Part shown: positions 7,866 to 16,107 of the stretch, one piece after another
Position numbering within the stretch: the stretch's first letter is position 1
How the letters are laid out: each line of letters opens with the position of its first letter
Source of the DNA: Geobacteraceae bacterium
Lineage (GTDB): Bacteria; Desulfobacterota; Desulfuromonadia; Geobacterales; Pseudopelobacteraceae
Direction of reading: 5' to 3'
DNA length: 64,000 nucleotides
Assembly (NCBI GenBank): GCA_025355965.1
Contig: JANXYR010000062.1
Span: 1 to 64,000, forward strand
Position numbers and translations under genes: made by a program
Notes under the pieces: model-generated
The model's input: only the letters and a program-made list of their open reading frames with translations
What the model was told of the DNA's origin: nothing
Databases searched by the model: none

Positions 7866-10394
7866 ATGACAAAGCGCCTGCAACTCCTTGCCGATACTGC
7901 GCTGGTGATCTTTTTTGCCGGATTGACCGCCGCAGTTCTCGGTATACGTTTTCTCAATTCACCCAATACTCCCACCGGCGGCGACACTGCCTCGCATGTG
8001 CTCTACGCTTGGGAGTATTCCAGGAGCCTGCTGTTTTCCGGCAATATTCTGCCATGGATGCCGGAAGTGTTCGCCGGTTTTCCCTTTTTATCTTATTATT
8101 TCCCACTACCCTTTATTGTTATCGCCACCCTGTCCAAGTGCATCGGCTTTGCCCCGGCATTCAAGTGGGGCGGGTTTGCGGCGGCGCTGCTTCTCCCTGG
8201 CCTGGTGCATGTTGCCGGGAGACGCTGGTTTGGCCTGCCATGGCCAGCCGCAATTCTCGGCGCTTTCGGAGCATTTGCCTTTCTGCTACATGAGCAGAAC
8301 TCCATCTGGGGTGGAAACCTTCTTTCCGTATTAAGTGGCGAGTTTGCCTATAGCTATGGTGTGCTGTTCGCTACACTTGCCTGCTTTGCCTGGGCACGCG
8401 CCGAAGATGTAAAGGGTGGATGGATCATTGCGGCGCTACTGGAGGCGGTGACTGGGTTTTCCCACGGCTTCACGCTGCTGGTTGTCGGTTTTTCCACGAT
8501 GCTGCTGCTCGTTGAAAGCAGCAATCTGCGGCGCACGGTCTGGATGCTGCTGCGCGGCCATCTGCTGGCATTCTGCCTGCTTGGTGGCTGGCTCTGGCCG
8601 ATGCTGGAGATGCACGGCATCACCATTCCCAACGACGCATCCTTCCCGATGTCAAACTGGAGTGATATCTTCCCGCTTTCGCTCCGCCCTGTTTTTCTGG
8701 CCGGGATGGCAGCTCTGTCGTTCTTCGTGATGTACAGACGCCTGCGGGTGTTTATCACTCCGCTCCAGGTGCGTGCCATGCGCTATATGGCGGGTGCAGC
8801 CGCTCTTGCGTGCCTCGGCTTTGTGGCGGGGGACCAGATCGGTCTTGCCAACATCCGTTTTTTCCCGATGGTCTGGTTGTTCTCTGCAATCGTTTGTGGA
8901 TGGCTGGTCGGCTTTGTCGTTTCCGGGTGGACGGCTTTGGCAGGTACTACAAGAGTATCCACCGTCGCACGGACGTTGCTGACAGTGGCGCTATCGGTGG
9001 GGATGCTCGGCTGGCTGGCTCAGACGGTGCATACGGCCCCACACTGGGCATTATGGAATCATGCCGGGCTTGAATCGAAGCCGCAATGGCACAATCTGTC
9101 AAAGCTCTTTCCTGCGATGAAGGGTTCATTATGGAGCCCGCGGGTTGTATTTGAACATGATCCGGCCAACAGCGATCTCGGTTCGACGCGGACACTTGAA
9201 GCGCTGCCGATGTTTATCGGCGGGCGACCTGTGCTGGAAGGGCTCTACATGGAATCGGCGCTGGTCGGCCCTGCTGTGTATCAGCTGCAATCCGAACTTT
9301 CGGCACAACCGTCATCCCCACTGGTCCGCTTCCCAAGCGGTACTCTCGATCCCGGCTTCGCGGCGGATCATATGCGTTTTATGCATGCAGATACGGTACT
9401 GTTGCGGAGTGCTGCAGCAAAGAGTGCCGTCGAGAAGAGCGGGCTATTTGAAAAAACCGCCGAATCACTACCATTTGCCGTGTATCGGCTGAAGGAATTT
9501 TCAAGCCATCTGGCAGAAGTTGTTACCGGCCCGACTAAAGACAGGCCGCTTAAAAACTGGATGGATGATTCGTTTGTCTGGTTTCGCACTCGTAGCCGGT
9601 TTTCGGCGTATCTGCCGGTGTACGGAGCGAAAACAGTGCCGGCCGGTAGCCCTGCAACCACACTGGTGAGGGAAAAGCGCCTTGAACGCTATCTTATGCA
9701 TTTTGAAACCGATGCCATCGGCGTACCGCACCTGATCAAGATCGCCTGGCATCCGCGCTGGAAACTGCGGAGCGCCGGTGAACTCTATTTAGCGGGCCCA
9801 GGTTTCATGCTCGTGGTACCCCAGGAGAAGGACATCATCCTGGAATTCGGGCATACTACGATCGGTTATGCAGGGATGGGCGCCACAATCACGGCTCTTG
9901 CTGCTGCACTGCTTTTTTGGATCAGTAGAAGAAAGGGCGATTCTCTCGAGAGCGGAGCGTCAACGAAAAACAAATCTGCCCCCTTTTTTCTGTACATGGC
10001 TGTCATCACGCTGGCATTTATCTGGTTTGCGACTCAAACACCCGAGAGTGTATATATGCGCGGATATAAGGCTATGCTGGCCGGACAACACGACCAGGCC
10101 GCAATCATGTTTCAACGTGCTTATGAACGAAGACGACCTCAGGCAAAAAAGGAGGAGGCTCTTTTCTGGCTCGCCAAATCTAAGCAGCTGGCCGGCCATA
10201 AAGAGGAGTCACTGAAGAGCTACCTGCAGCTGGTGGAGAACTATCATGGCTACTGGGTGCCGGAAAGCCTTTTTAACTGTGTGCTGATCGGGCGGGAAAC
10301 CGGACAGGGGGGCAAGGTAGAATCCTGCGCGGCGAGGCTGAAGGAGGAATACCCGAGTAGCAGCTGGACAGGGAAGCAGGGGGAGATTAAGTGA
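7866..10394 (+). CDS. GT-C-like membrane protein (PTPS-related family) with C-terminal TPR tail
   Basis: The 842-residue product has about a dozen transmembrane segments in its first half. The first periplasmic loop reads GGDTASHVLYAWEYSRSLLF and soon after PWMPEVFAGFPFLSYYFPLP, the hallmark of the bacterial membrane family labelled 6-pyruvoyl-tetrahydropterin-synthase-related, whose fold resembles GT-C glycosyltransferases; Asp40 would be the catalytic-type acidic residue. A large extracytoplasmic region follows, then a transmembrane segment near residue 690 and another near 720. The tail (about 735-842) contains tetratricopeptide-like helices (GYKAMLAGQHDQAAIMFQRA, ALFWLAKSKQLAGHKEESLK). 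Its stop codon overlaps the next start (GTGA). Transfer of lipid-linked sugar to a protein or polymer is inferred. Confidence 0.7.
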   Translation: MTKRLQLLADTALVIFFAGLTAAVLGIRFLNSPNTPTGGDTASHVLYAWEYSRSLLFSGNILPWMPEVFAGFPFLSYYFPLPFIVIATLSKCIGFAPAFKWGGFAAALLLPGLVHVAGRRWFGLPWPAAILGAFGAFAFLLHEQNSIWGGNLLSVLSGEFAYSYGVLFATLACFAWARAEDVKGGWIIAALLEAVTGFSHGFTLLVVGFSTMLLLVESSNLRRTVWMLLRGHLLAFCLLGGWLWPMLEMHGITIPNDASFPMSNWSDIFPLSLRPVFLAGMAALSFFVMYRRLRVFITPLQVRAMRYMAGAAALACLGFVAGDQIGLANIRFFPMVWLFSAIVCGWLVGFVVSGWTALAGTTRVSTVARTLLTVALSVGMLGWLAQTVHTAPHWALWNHAGLESKPQWHNLSKLFPAMKGSLWSPRVVFEHDPANSDLGSTRTLEALPMFIGGRPVLEGLYMESALVGPAVYQLQSELSAQPSSPLVRFPSGTLDPGFAADHMRFMHADTVLLRSAAAKSAVEKSGLFEKTAESLPFAVYRLKEFSSHLAEVVTGPTKDRPLKNWMDDSFVWFRTRSRFSAYLPVYGAKTVPAGSPATTLVREKRLERYLMHFETDAIGVPHLIKIAWHPRWKLRSAGELYLAGPGFMLVVPQEKDIILEFGHTTIGYAGMGATITALAAALLFWISRRKGDSLESGASTKNKSAPFFLYMAVITLAFIWFATQTPESVYMRGYKAMLAGQHDQAAIMFQRAYERRRPQAKKEEALFWLAKSKQLAGHKEESLKSYLQLVENYHGYWVPESLFNCVLIGRETGQGGKVESCAARLKEEYPSSSWTGKQGEIK

Positions 10395-12499
10395 TTAACT
10401 ACATCTGGACTATTTCTGGGTTTCTGATAATGCTCGTTGCTGCATCTTTTGCCGCCTTTGTGATTAAAGATAAGGATTATAGAGAACATGAAAAAAAGCC
10501 TCCCATTGGGAGGGATGAGTTATTTGTTGGAATAGGGATTTTGATCGCGGGTCTAGTCTTGAGATGGTGCTTCTTGGGCAATTTTCTGGGAGGGATATTC
10601 ACTTCAGACGAACAGTTGATTTCGGTAATATACACTTCTGCAATAGCTTACCATGAGCCAGCACGTAATGGCGCGACACATCTTGGATATGCCCTTGCGT
10701 TGAATTGGTGGTATGGACTTTTTGGCTTTTCCGCGCTAACTGCCCGATGTTTTTCTGCAACTCTAGGCACAGTCGGATTAGTTTCTTTTGGGATTCTACT
10801 ATTCAAAACGTTGGGTTCTCGTCCAGCTCTTTGGGGCACCGCTTTTGCTTCAATTTCGTTGTTCGGTATTTATTTTTCAAAACTGGCGCTTGAAACTGGC
10901 TGGGTGCTGTTTTTTCCTCCGTGCATCGCTATCCTGCTTGTCTTTGCTAAAGAAAGGCGCAGCCCTTCGTTTGGTGTTGTGGCAGGTGCTTTATTTTCGT
11001 TCTCTCTTTTTTCTTACCCGGGTATTATACTGTCAACTTTCATTCTACTGGCTTCTATCTGCCTGATCATCACATACAGATATGTAAAAACTCCGGAAAT
11101 ATGTTGCTTTTCTCTTAACAAAGATCTGCCAATTTTGATTGGTTCCTTTTTGTTTGGCTTTCTCCCTTTCTTTTTCTTTTCTCTGAACGCCCATCAAAAG
11201 ATTTTTGGATTAAACAACCAGCTCCTTTTCAGAGGTGGGGGTAGGGCTGAATGGGACTTTAGTAAAATCATTGAAAGGTTGCTACAAGTGTTTCGGGATT
11301 CATTTTTCACAGCAGATTCATGGTATCTGGTATACCGGGGCATGCCGTTCTTTGAGTTGGGGCTTATACCGATAGCCATTCTTGGGTGGCTACGATTAAA
11401 GTCGGTAGTTCGTCCTGCATGGATGGTCGGCGCTGTTGTGACTATACCTCTGTTGATATTGTCCGTACCGTTCACAGGAGCATACCCTGGCATGCGGCGT
11501 GCTTTATTCGTGTTGTTGCCATATTACGCACTAGTGGGCCTGGGATCTTCTTGTATTTTGGAATGGATGGCCCAAGCTAAAATGGTTCCATTCTGGAAAT
11601 CACGTAAATCACTATCCCTTATTCTAATTCTGACTGTGGCTATGCACAGCATTTCATATCAACTAACTAAAGGTCTCTCATCCACATCTTGGAACTTTTC
11701 GCCGGGATTTAATCGCAACATTATACCTCTGGATTTCCTCCAGAACGCCCTTGATAAGAACAATGTGTTACTTCAAGAGAGCGAATTTTCCGGTGGGCAG
11801 TTTGATCTCTTGATTTATACGCACTATCCCAGAATGGTTGCTCGCTACAACACCCATAGACCTATCGGTTCCTTAAATATAATTAAAAGCCCGGACGTAC
11901 TTCCCAAACTAGATACTCTTCGACCATCTATCTATATGACGTGGTCGGCTGCGAATCTGATCGAACTGGCTGAGCTTAAGCTCCTTTGCATTCCGGAATC
12001 AAGCATGACATCAGACACCACCACCCCCTACTGCGCCTATCTCATACAACCAGAATATCCTCGTAACTCCTGCATGTCTCTCGCTGGCGCAAATGGTCGG
12101 GCTGGAGAAAAGATAAACTTCGCATTTGGCAAACCTGAACGATTGAGACATGCGCTATTCTGCGGAGGAGATGGCTGCGGTGCTGATCGTAAGGATTTTA
12201 TATATTCCAGAGGAGGCGTAGTTTCTTTCCTGCTAAGCAAACCAACAGGTTCAATTAAGCAGACCCTCCGTATAACCGTGTTGAATCCCGACCCTAACCG
12301 ACACAGCACAGTTGAAGTGAACGGTGTAGTTGTTGGTGATCTCGTACCTAAAGCGCTCCAGAGCGATATAGCCAATTTTACGATCCCACCTTCTGCCGAA
12401 AAGCCAATGGAAAACTGGGTGATAAGAATTTTGCCGTCCAAAGATCCAAATCATCTCGGCTGGGATATCGTTAGCGCGGAACTAGTTACTGGTGGTTAG
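10391..12499 (+). CDS. GT-C glycosyltransferase (PMT/ArnT-like)
   Basis: This 702-residue protein starts with GTG, overlapping the upstream stop by four bases. Two N-terminal hydrophobic segments precede a first loop with TSDEQLI (Asp73-Glu74), the acidic pair typical of GT-C enzymes that use polyprenyl-phosphate sugars. About ten transmembrane segments follow (to about residue 415), and then an extracytoplasmic C-terminal region of some 280 residues ending in a beta-rich part. The family includes protein O-mannosyltransferases and ArnT, which act on the periplasmic face. Acceptor and sugar are unknown; the Thr-rich lipoprotein and exoprotein at 0.5-4.5 kb are candidate acceptors. The upstream GT2 enzyme could supply the lipid-linked donor. 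Confidence 0.75.
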   Translation: MINYIWTISGFLIMLVAASFAAFVIKDKDYREHEKKPPIGRDELFVGIGILIAGLVLRWCFLGNFLGGIFTSDEQLISVIYTSAIAYHEPARNGATHLGYALALNWWYGLFGFSALTARCFSATLGTVGLVSFGILLFKTLGSRPALWGTAFASISLFGIYFSKLALETGWVLFFPPCIAILLVFAKERRSPSFGVVAGALFSFSLFSYPGIILSTFILLASICLIITYRYVKTPEICCFSLNKDLPILIGSFLFGFLPFFFFSLNAHQKIFGLNNQLLFRGGGRAEWDFSKIIERLLQVFRDSFFTADSWYLVYRGMPFFELGLIPIAILGWLRLKSVVRPAWMVGAVVTIPLLILSVPFTGAYPGMRRALFVLLPYYALVGLGSSCILEWMAQAKMVPFWKSRKSLSLILILTVAMHSISYQLTKGLSSTSWNFSPGFNRNIIPLDFLQNALDKNNVLLQESEFSGGQFDLLIYTHYPRMVARYNTHRPIGSLNIIKSPDVLPKLDTLRPSIYMTWSAANLIELAELKLLCIPESSMTSDTTTPYCAYLIQPEYPRNSCMSLAGANGRAGEKINFAFGKPERLRHALFCGGDGCGADRKDFIYSRGGVVSFLLSKPTGSIKQTLRITVLNPDPNRHSTVEVNGVVVGDLVPKALQSDIANFTIPPSAEKPMENWVIRILPSKDPNHLGWDIVSAELVTGG

Positions 12500-12527
12500 G
12501 GGGATGTTGTTTTGTATTTATCTATTG
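12497..12527 (+). repeat. Dispersed GGGGGACGTTGTT repeat, copy 4
   Basis: TAGGGGGATGTTGTT followed by TTGTATTTATCTATTG matches the copies at 391-420, 4871 and 5040. It begins at the stop codon of the GT-C gene and runs into the last codons of the mazF-like gene, so it forms the junction between the two blocks. Confidence 0.65.
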
Positions 12528-12929
12528 CAACGGCACAAGTTGCACAATCTGGTTAAGACGTGCGCAGCACTCCGCAAAACTGCTATCTGCCAGCCGTTTA
12601 AGCGGGTGCGGTGTTCCCTTGCGACTGCGCCAATCAAATGACTTGGGCTGGTGACAAAGTACATAGCTTGTCTTTTCTAGCTTCTTGCCGCGTGCATTCC
12701 CTACGGCCACTGCAAATGGGTTATCTGCATTGTATTCTGCCGTAGTCATGGGCAGACCGATAACCAATGATGTACGTTCGTTAAAGATGCGCGGCGACAG
12801 TACCAGAAACGGATGCAGGTCTTTCATTTCGTTACCGGCCTGAGGATTGCAGTTGATCCAGATGACATCCTGCCGCTCCGGTACCCAGAGCCGTTTTGGG
12901 ACAATAACCGGCTTTGGCAGTACTACCAT
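12522..12929 (-). CDS. mazF: MazF/PemK-family mRNA endonuclease toxin
   Basis: The 135-residue product has the MazF signature order: DVIWINCNPQAGNEMKDLHPFLVLSP near the start, SLVIGLPMTTAEYNADNPFAV in the middle and KTSYVLCHQPKSFDWRSRKG, matching the VxxDQxKSxDWRxR strand of MazF with His replacing Asp in the DQ pair. MazF toxins cut mRNA at short sequences as dimers. The N-terminus carries about 14 extra residues before the usual PERQDVIWI start, so a later start is possible, though the encoded overlap with the antitoxin gene (7 bases) fits the longer form. It follows the antitoxin gene, as is normal for the family. Confidence 0.85.
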   Translation of the reverse strand: MVVLPKPVIVPKRLWVPERQDVIWINCNPQAGNEMKDLHPFLVLSPRIFNERTSLVIGLPMTTAEYNADNPFAVAVGNARGKKLEKTSYVLCHQPKSFDWRSRKGTPHPLKRLADSSFAECCARLNQIVQLVPLQ

Positions 12930-13183
12930 TTTTCAGCCCCCAGCGGTTCTGCAGTTATCATCGTTTCACCGCCATGCCTAGCTGGATCGAAGAAGGCAAG
13001 CCGTTGCTCAAGAGTTAGCGCGGCATCGTCAACGGGGGTGATGACCACATGACCATCTTCAATGGCGACCCGAACCCTTTGGTCAACATGCAGATTGGCT
13101 GCACGCGCAATATTAAGCGGCAAGCGAACTCCCAGATTATTTCCCCAACGCTTTAGACCAAGAAACGCTTCTATCTGTGCCAT
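12923..13183 (-). CDS. mazE: MazE-family antitoxin (SpoVT-AbrB domain)
   Basis: The 86-residue protein begins with the swapped-hairpin DNA-binding fold: LKRWGNNLGVRLPLNIARAANLHVDQRVRVAIEDGHVVITPV is the AbrB/MazE pattern (WGNSxAVRLP then a long hydrophobic hairpin). The C-terminal tail (EQRLAFFDPARHGGETM) is the flexible part that occupies the toxin. AGGAG lies before the ATG. It is the first gene of the module, and two GTTTAAAC palindromes about 23-41 bases upstream are likely its operator. Confidence 0.85.
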   Translation of the reverse strand: MAQIEAFLGLKRWGNNLGVRLPLNIARAANLHVDQRVRVAIEDGHVVITPVDDAALTLEQRLAFFDPARHGGETMITAEPLGAEKW

Positions 13184-13205
13184 GATTGTACTCCTGCCTT
13201 AGATT

Positions 13206-13224
13206 GTTTAAACATAGTTTAAAC
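13206..13224 (-). promoter_or_regulatory. Twin GTTTAAAC palindromes, mazEF operator candidate
   Basis: GTTTAAAC occurs at 13206-13213 and again at 13217-13224, so their centres are 11 bases apart, one helical turn. The pair lies just upstream of mazE. Two palindromes on one face of the DNA fit binding by antitoxin or toxin-antitoxin complexes. Confidence 0.5.
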
Positions 13225-13285
13225 AAAGTCGGTATTCAAGTCAAGGATGGAATTTAGGGGAAGTAATACGTGCTGCTTCTGGTTA

Positions 13286-13352
13286 TCATGTGTGCCGGTA
13301 GGCATCAACCAGACTTATGTTGTACTGCAGGTTAAGAAAAGCTTCTTTAAAA
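13286..13352 (-). pseudogene. Decayed fragment of the tolC-like gene
   Basis: About 67 bases here match the inside of the tolC-like gene at 15001-15069 in the same orientation. Both copies share GCCGGTAGGCATC, GTTGTACTGCAGGTT and GAAAAGCTTCTTTAA, with scattered substitutions and a two-base deletion near the left end that breaks the frame. The intact gene lies 1.4 kb away, beyond the DUF4143 ATPase. No open frame covers the fragment. Confidence 0.75.
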
Positions 13353-13383
13353 TGAAAAACGGGACGGATTTATTTTAACATTA

Positions 13384-14553
13384 TCAGGGCAGCATGCCTT
13401 TGACTTGTTCAGCCAATAACACAAGTGGTATCGCCTCAATATCAGACGCCATCCGGTAGCGCTCACCGCCAGGATACACCACAAACTTTTTTGCCGGAGC
13501 AAGATCGGCGCAGGCAGCGTAGAAGCCGCGCTCAAGCTTGGGAGTGAGGCTGCGCTTGACTTCTACTGCCCACAGAGTGCCGTCGGGCCATACCAAAAGC
13601 AAATCTATTTCAGCGCCGCCGCCCGTACGATAGAAAAATCCCTGAACCTGCCCCATTCCGGCGGTAAGCAGGTTTTCAATGACAAAACACTCCCAGCTTT
13701 GTCCGACAACGGGATGAGAAAGCAAGCTTTCCTTATCCTGTATAGCAAGCAAGGCATGAACGAGCCCACTGTCACGCACATACACCTTGGGTGATTTTAC
13801 CAGCCGCTTGCCAATGTTGGCATGCCAAGGGGGGAGACGCCGCACAAGCATCATGTCAACAAGAAGATCAAGGTAGCTGTTGACCGTTTTTACATCGATA
13901 CCGAGGTTACGGGAGAATTGTGCCGTATTCAGCAGTCCGCCTTGATTGTGGGCCAGCATGACCCAAAAACGCCGCAACGTTTCTGCCGCAATCCGCGGAC
14001 CAAACTGAGGGATGTCCCTTTCAAGGTAGGTACGGATAAAATCCTGCCGCCAACGCAGACTCTGGCGGGGATCAGAAGCAAGCAGGCTCTCCGGGAAGCC
14101 GCCAGCCAGCCAGAGATTTTCTGATGGCAGCTCACCGGTTTCCAGGACATTAAAGGGGGACAGTTCAAGATAGGCAATGCGTCCTGCCAATGTTTCGCCG
14201 GACTGTTTGAGCAGATCAAGTGACGCAGATCCCAGCAACAAGTAACGCCCGCTACGCAGGCCGGCACTGCGCCCCCGGTCAATAAGCCCGCGCAGGACAG
14301 GGAACAAGCCGGGGAGACGATGCACCTCATCGAAAATGACCAGCCTGTCCTGATGATCGGCAAGATAGAGCTCCGGCTGAGCAAGTTTGGCCAAATCCTG
14401 CTCAGATTCAAGGTCGATGTAGAGCGCATTGACCGCTTGTCCAATTTCAAGCGCAAGGGTGGTCTTGCCAACCTGGCGAGGCCCAAGCAGCGCAACAGCC
14501 GGAGAACAGGCAAGCGCTTCAGAGAGTTTGGGATAAAGCAGACGGGATATCAT
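13384..14553 (-). CDS. AAA ATPase with DUF4143 domain
   Basis: The 389-residue product has Walker A GPRQVGKTT (about residues 24-32), Walker B LVIFDEVHRL (about 70-79) and a sensor-like LLLGSASLDLL. The C-terminal DUF4143 part includes GGAEIDLLLVWPDGTLWAVEVK (about 310-331), which has the E-x-D ... EVK spacing of PD-(D/E)XK nuclease folds. Proteins of this kind are widespread in archaea and bacteria and commonly lie in variable regions; their role is not settled. It lies alone between a tolC fragment and a palindromic repeat, consistent with arrival by insertion. Confidence 0.85.
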   Translation of the reverse strand: MISRLLYPKLSEALACSPAVALLGPRQVGKTTLALEIGQAVNALYIDLESEQDLAKLAQPELYLADHQDRLVIFDEVHRLPGLFPVLRGLIDRGRSAGLRSGRYLLLGSASLDLLKQSGETLAGRIAYLELSPFNVLETGELPSENLWLAGGFPESLLASDPRQSLRWRQDFIRTYLERDIPQFGPRIAAETLRRFWVMLAHNQGGLLNTAQFSRNLGIDVKTVNSYLDLLVDMMLVRRLPPWHANIGKRLVKSPKVYVRDSGLVHALLAIQDKESLLSHPVVGQSWECFVIENLLTAGMGQVQGFFYRTGGGAEIDLLLVWPDGTLWAVEVKRSLTPKLERGFYAACADLAPAKKFVVYPGGERYRMASDIEAIPLVLLAEQVKGMLP

Positions 14554-14620
14554 GTTTGCAAATATGGAGTTTCGTTACCTGAATTGCAAGGATAAAATAA
14601 AAAGGTGGGTGTCTTTTTTT

Positions 14621-14757
14621 AGTAAGTTAGAAGTTATTTTCTGCCTTTTTTTAGTACGGTAGAAATTATTTCTGTGAGTTTTTGCAGAAATAATTTCGTG
14701 AACGTACTTATCCCGTTTTATCGGGGCTGGCAGAAAATAACTTCGTAAACGCACTTA
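14621..14757. repeat. Nested double palindrome between ATPase and tolC
   Basis: An outer inverted repeat (14621-14645 with 14729-14757, arms containing GAAGTTATTTTCTGCC) encloses an inner one (14653-14674 with 14685-14708, arms containing GAAATTATTTCTG). The two left arms resemble each other, as do the two right arms, so the element is also a pair of direct repeats. It follows the tolC stop codon and could act as a 3' structure for the type I secretion operon. Confidence 0.75.
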
Positions 14758-14772
14758 TCCTGTTTATCAGGG

Positions 14773-16107
14773 TTAGGGTTTTGCCTCCGCAGTCTTTCCG
14801 CTAACGGCAGCAAGGTCCTCTTCGTTCAGGGTGCCGGCTGCGGCCTTCAATTCAAGGCGGCGTTGCAGATTGTCGTACAACCCCGCGGCAAGGTCGCGGC
14901 GGCTGATTGCAAATGTCTGCTCGGCGTTAAGTAGGTCTATCGCCGTGCGGGTGCCGATCTCGCGACCCGTTTGAATTGCGCTTAGCTGCAACCCGGAAGA
15001 TTCATGTTTGCGCCGGTAGGCATCGACCAGGCTTACGTTGTACTGCAGGTTGAGAAAAGCTTCTTTAAGGCGCCTGACCCCCTGTTCCTGCGCATCGTCC
15101 AGCATGGCGCGGCGCTCTGATTCTCCCGCAATGGCACGACGGGTATGGGCGTTGGTCTCACCGCCGGAATAGATCGGAATATTGATGCTGGCACCTACAT
15201 ACCACTGGTCTGTTTCTACCTTGGGTAGAAAAGTACTCCCTTTGTCTGCTGTGTAGCCGCCGTTTCCTGAAATGACAGGGTAATGACCGGCAACAGCCCC
15301 CTTGCGATATTCCTCGCTTTGATGCAGGTCTTCCCGCGCCTGCTGCAGGGACGGATTGCGTTGACGCATGGTGTCCAACCACCATTCCATCTCCGCCGGT
15401 TGGGGGCCTGTGGATGCCGTGACCGGAATGTCACGGATCGAATCAACTTCGACGCCGCTCAGGCTGGCAAGGTTTTGCTGTGCCAGTCTGAGCTGCCCTT
15501 CGGTCTTGATGAGGTCGGCAGCAGCACTGTCAAGACGTGCTTTGGCTTCGTAGACGGCGATAATGTCGCCGGTACCAGCCTTGAGAAAGGCCTCTGACTG
15601 CTCAAGCACTTTACCCACCCGGATCAGTTCATCCCGATACAGTTGTTCGTCTGCTTTTGCCTTCAGATAGCTCACGTAGGAACCGAGCAAGCGGACAATC
15701 AAATCCTGCCGCGCCGCCTGAACACCGGTTTCAGCGCTGTTGATACCGGCTGTAGCGGCGGTGATCTGATAATAGGAGGGCATATTGAAGATCGGTATCC
15801 CTGCGCCTATGCCGTAACTGTAGCCGGTGTACTGACCGGTGATCGGTATTGGTGTATATTCCAGTACTTTGGTCCAGAGCTGGCGAACGGAACCGTTGGC
15901 GCTGACGCGGGGAATCACGGCTGACCAGGCGATCTCTTTGTCCGCCCTGCCGGCTTCAAGTCTGGCATCGGCACGGGCGAGTATCGGGTCCTTGGCTTTG
16001 GCCAGTTTGTACAGCTCCAGCAGGTCCCGTTCCTGGGCAGCGGCAGGAGCAACGTGCAGAGCCATGAAGAATGCGGCGATTGCTAATATTCCGAATCTAT
16101 TTCGCAT
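14773..16107 (-). CDS. tolC: TolC-family outer-membrane channel of type I secretion
   Basis: I set the start at ATG 16107 (444 residues) because it opens with a good signal peptide (MRNRFGILAIAAFFMALHVAPAAAQ); upstream in-frame sequence would add 58 unconvincing residues inside hlyD. The mature protein has two similar halves rich in coiled-coil helices, as in TolC, with repeated features such as LYKLAKAKDPILARADARLEAG near the start and GTRTAIDLLNAEQTFAISRRDLA near the end. TolC trimers form the outer-membrane tunnel of type I exporters. The gene overlaps hlyD by 11 bases and completes an ABC-HlyD-TolC operon. A 67-base relic of this gene lies at 13286-13352. Confidence 0.9.
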   Translation of the reverse strand: MRNRFGILAIAAFFMALHVAPAAAQERDLLELYKLAKAKDPILARADARLEAGRADKEIAWSAVIPRVSANGSVRQLWTKVLEYTPIPITGQYTGYSYGIGAGIPIFNMPSYYQITAATAGINSAETGVQAARQDLIVRLLGSYVSYLKAKADEQLYRDELIRVGKVLEQSEAFLKAGTGDIIAVYEAKARLDSAAADLIKTEGQLRLAQQNLASLSGVEVDSIRDIPVTASTGPQPAEMEWWLDTMRQRNPSLQQAREDLHQSEEYRKGAVAGHYPVISGNGGYTADKGSTFLPKVETDQWYVGASINIPIYSGGETNAHTRRAIAGESERRAMLDDAQEQGVRRLKEAFLNLQYNVSLVDAYRRKHESSGLQLSAIQTGREIGTRTAIDLLNAEQTFAISRRDLAAGLYDNLQRRLELKAAAGTLNEEDLAAVSGKTAEAKP

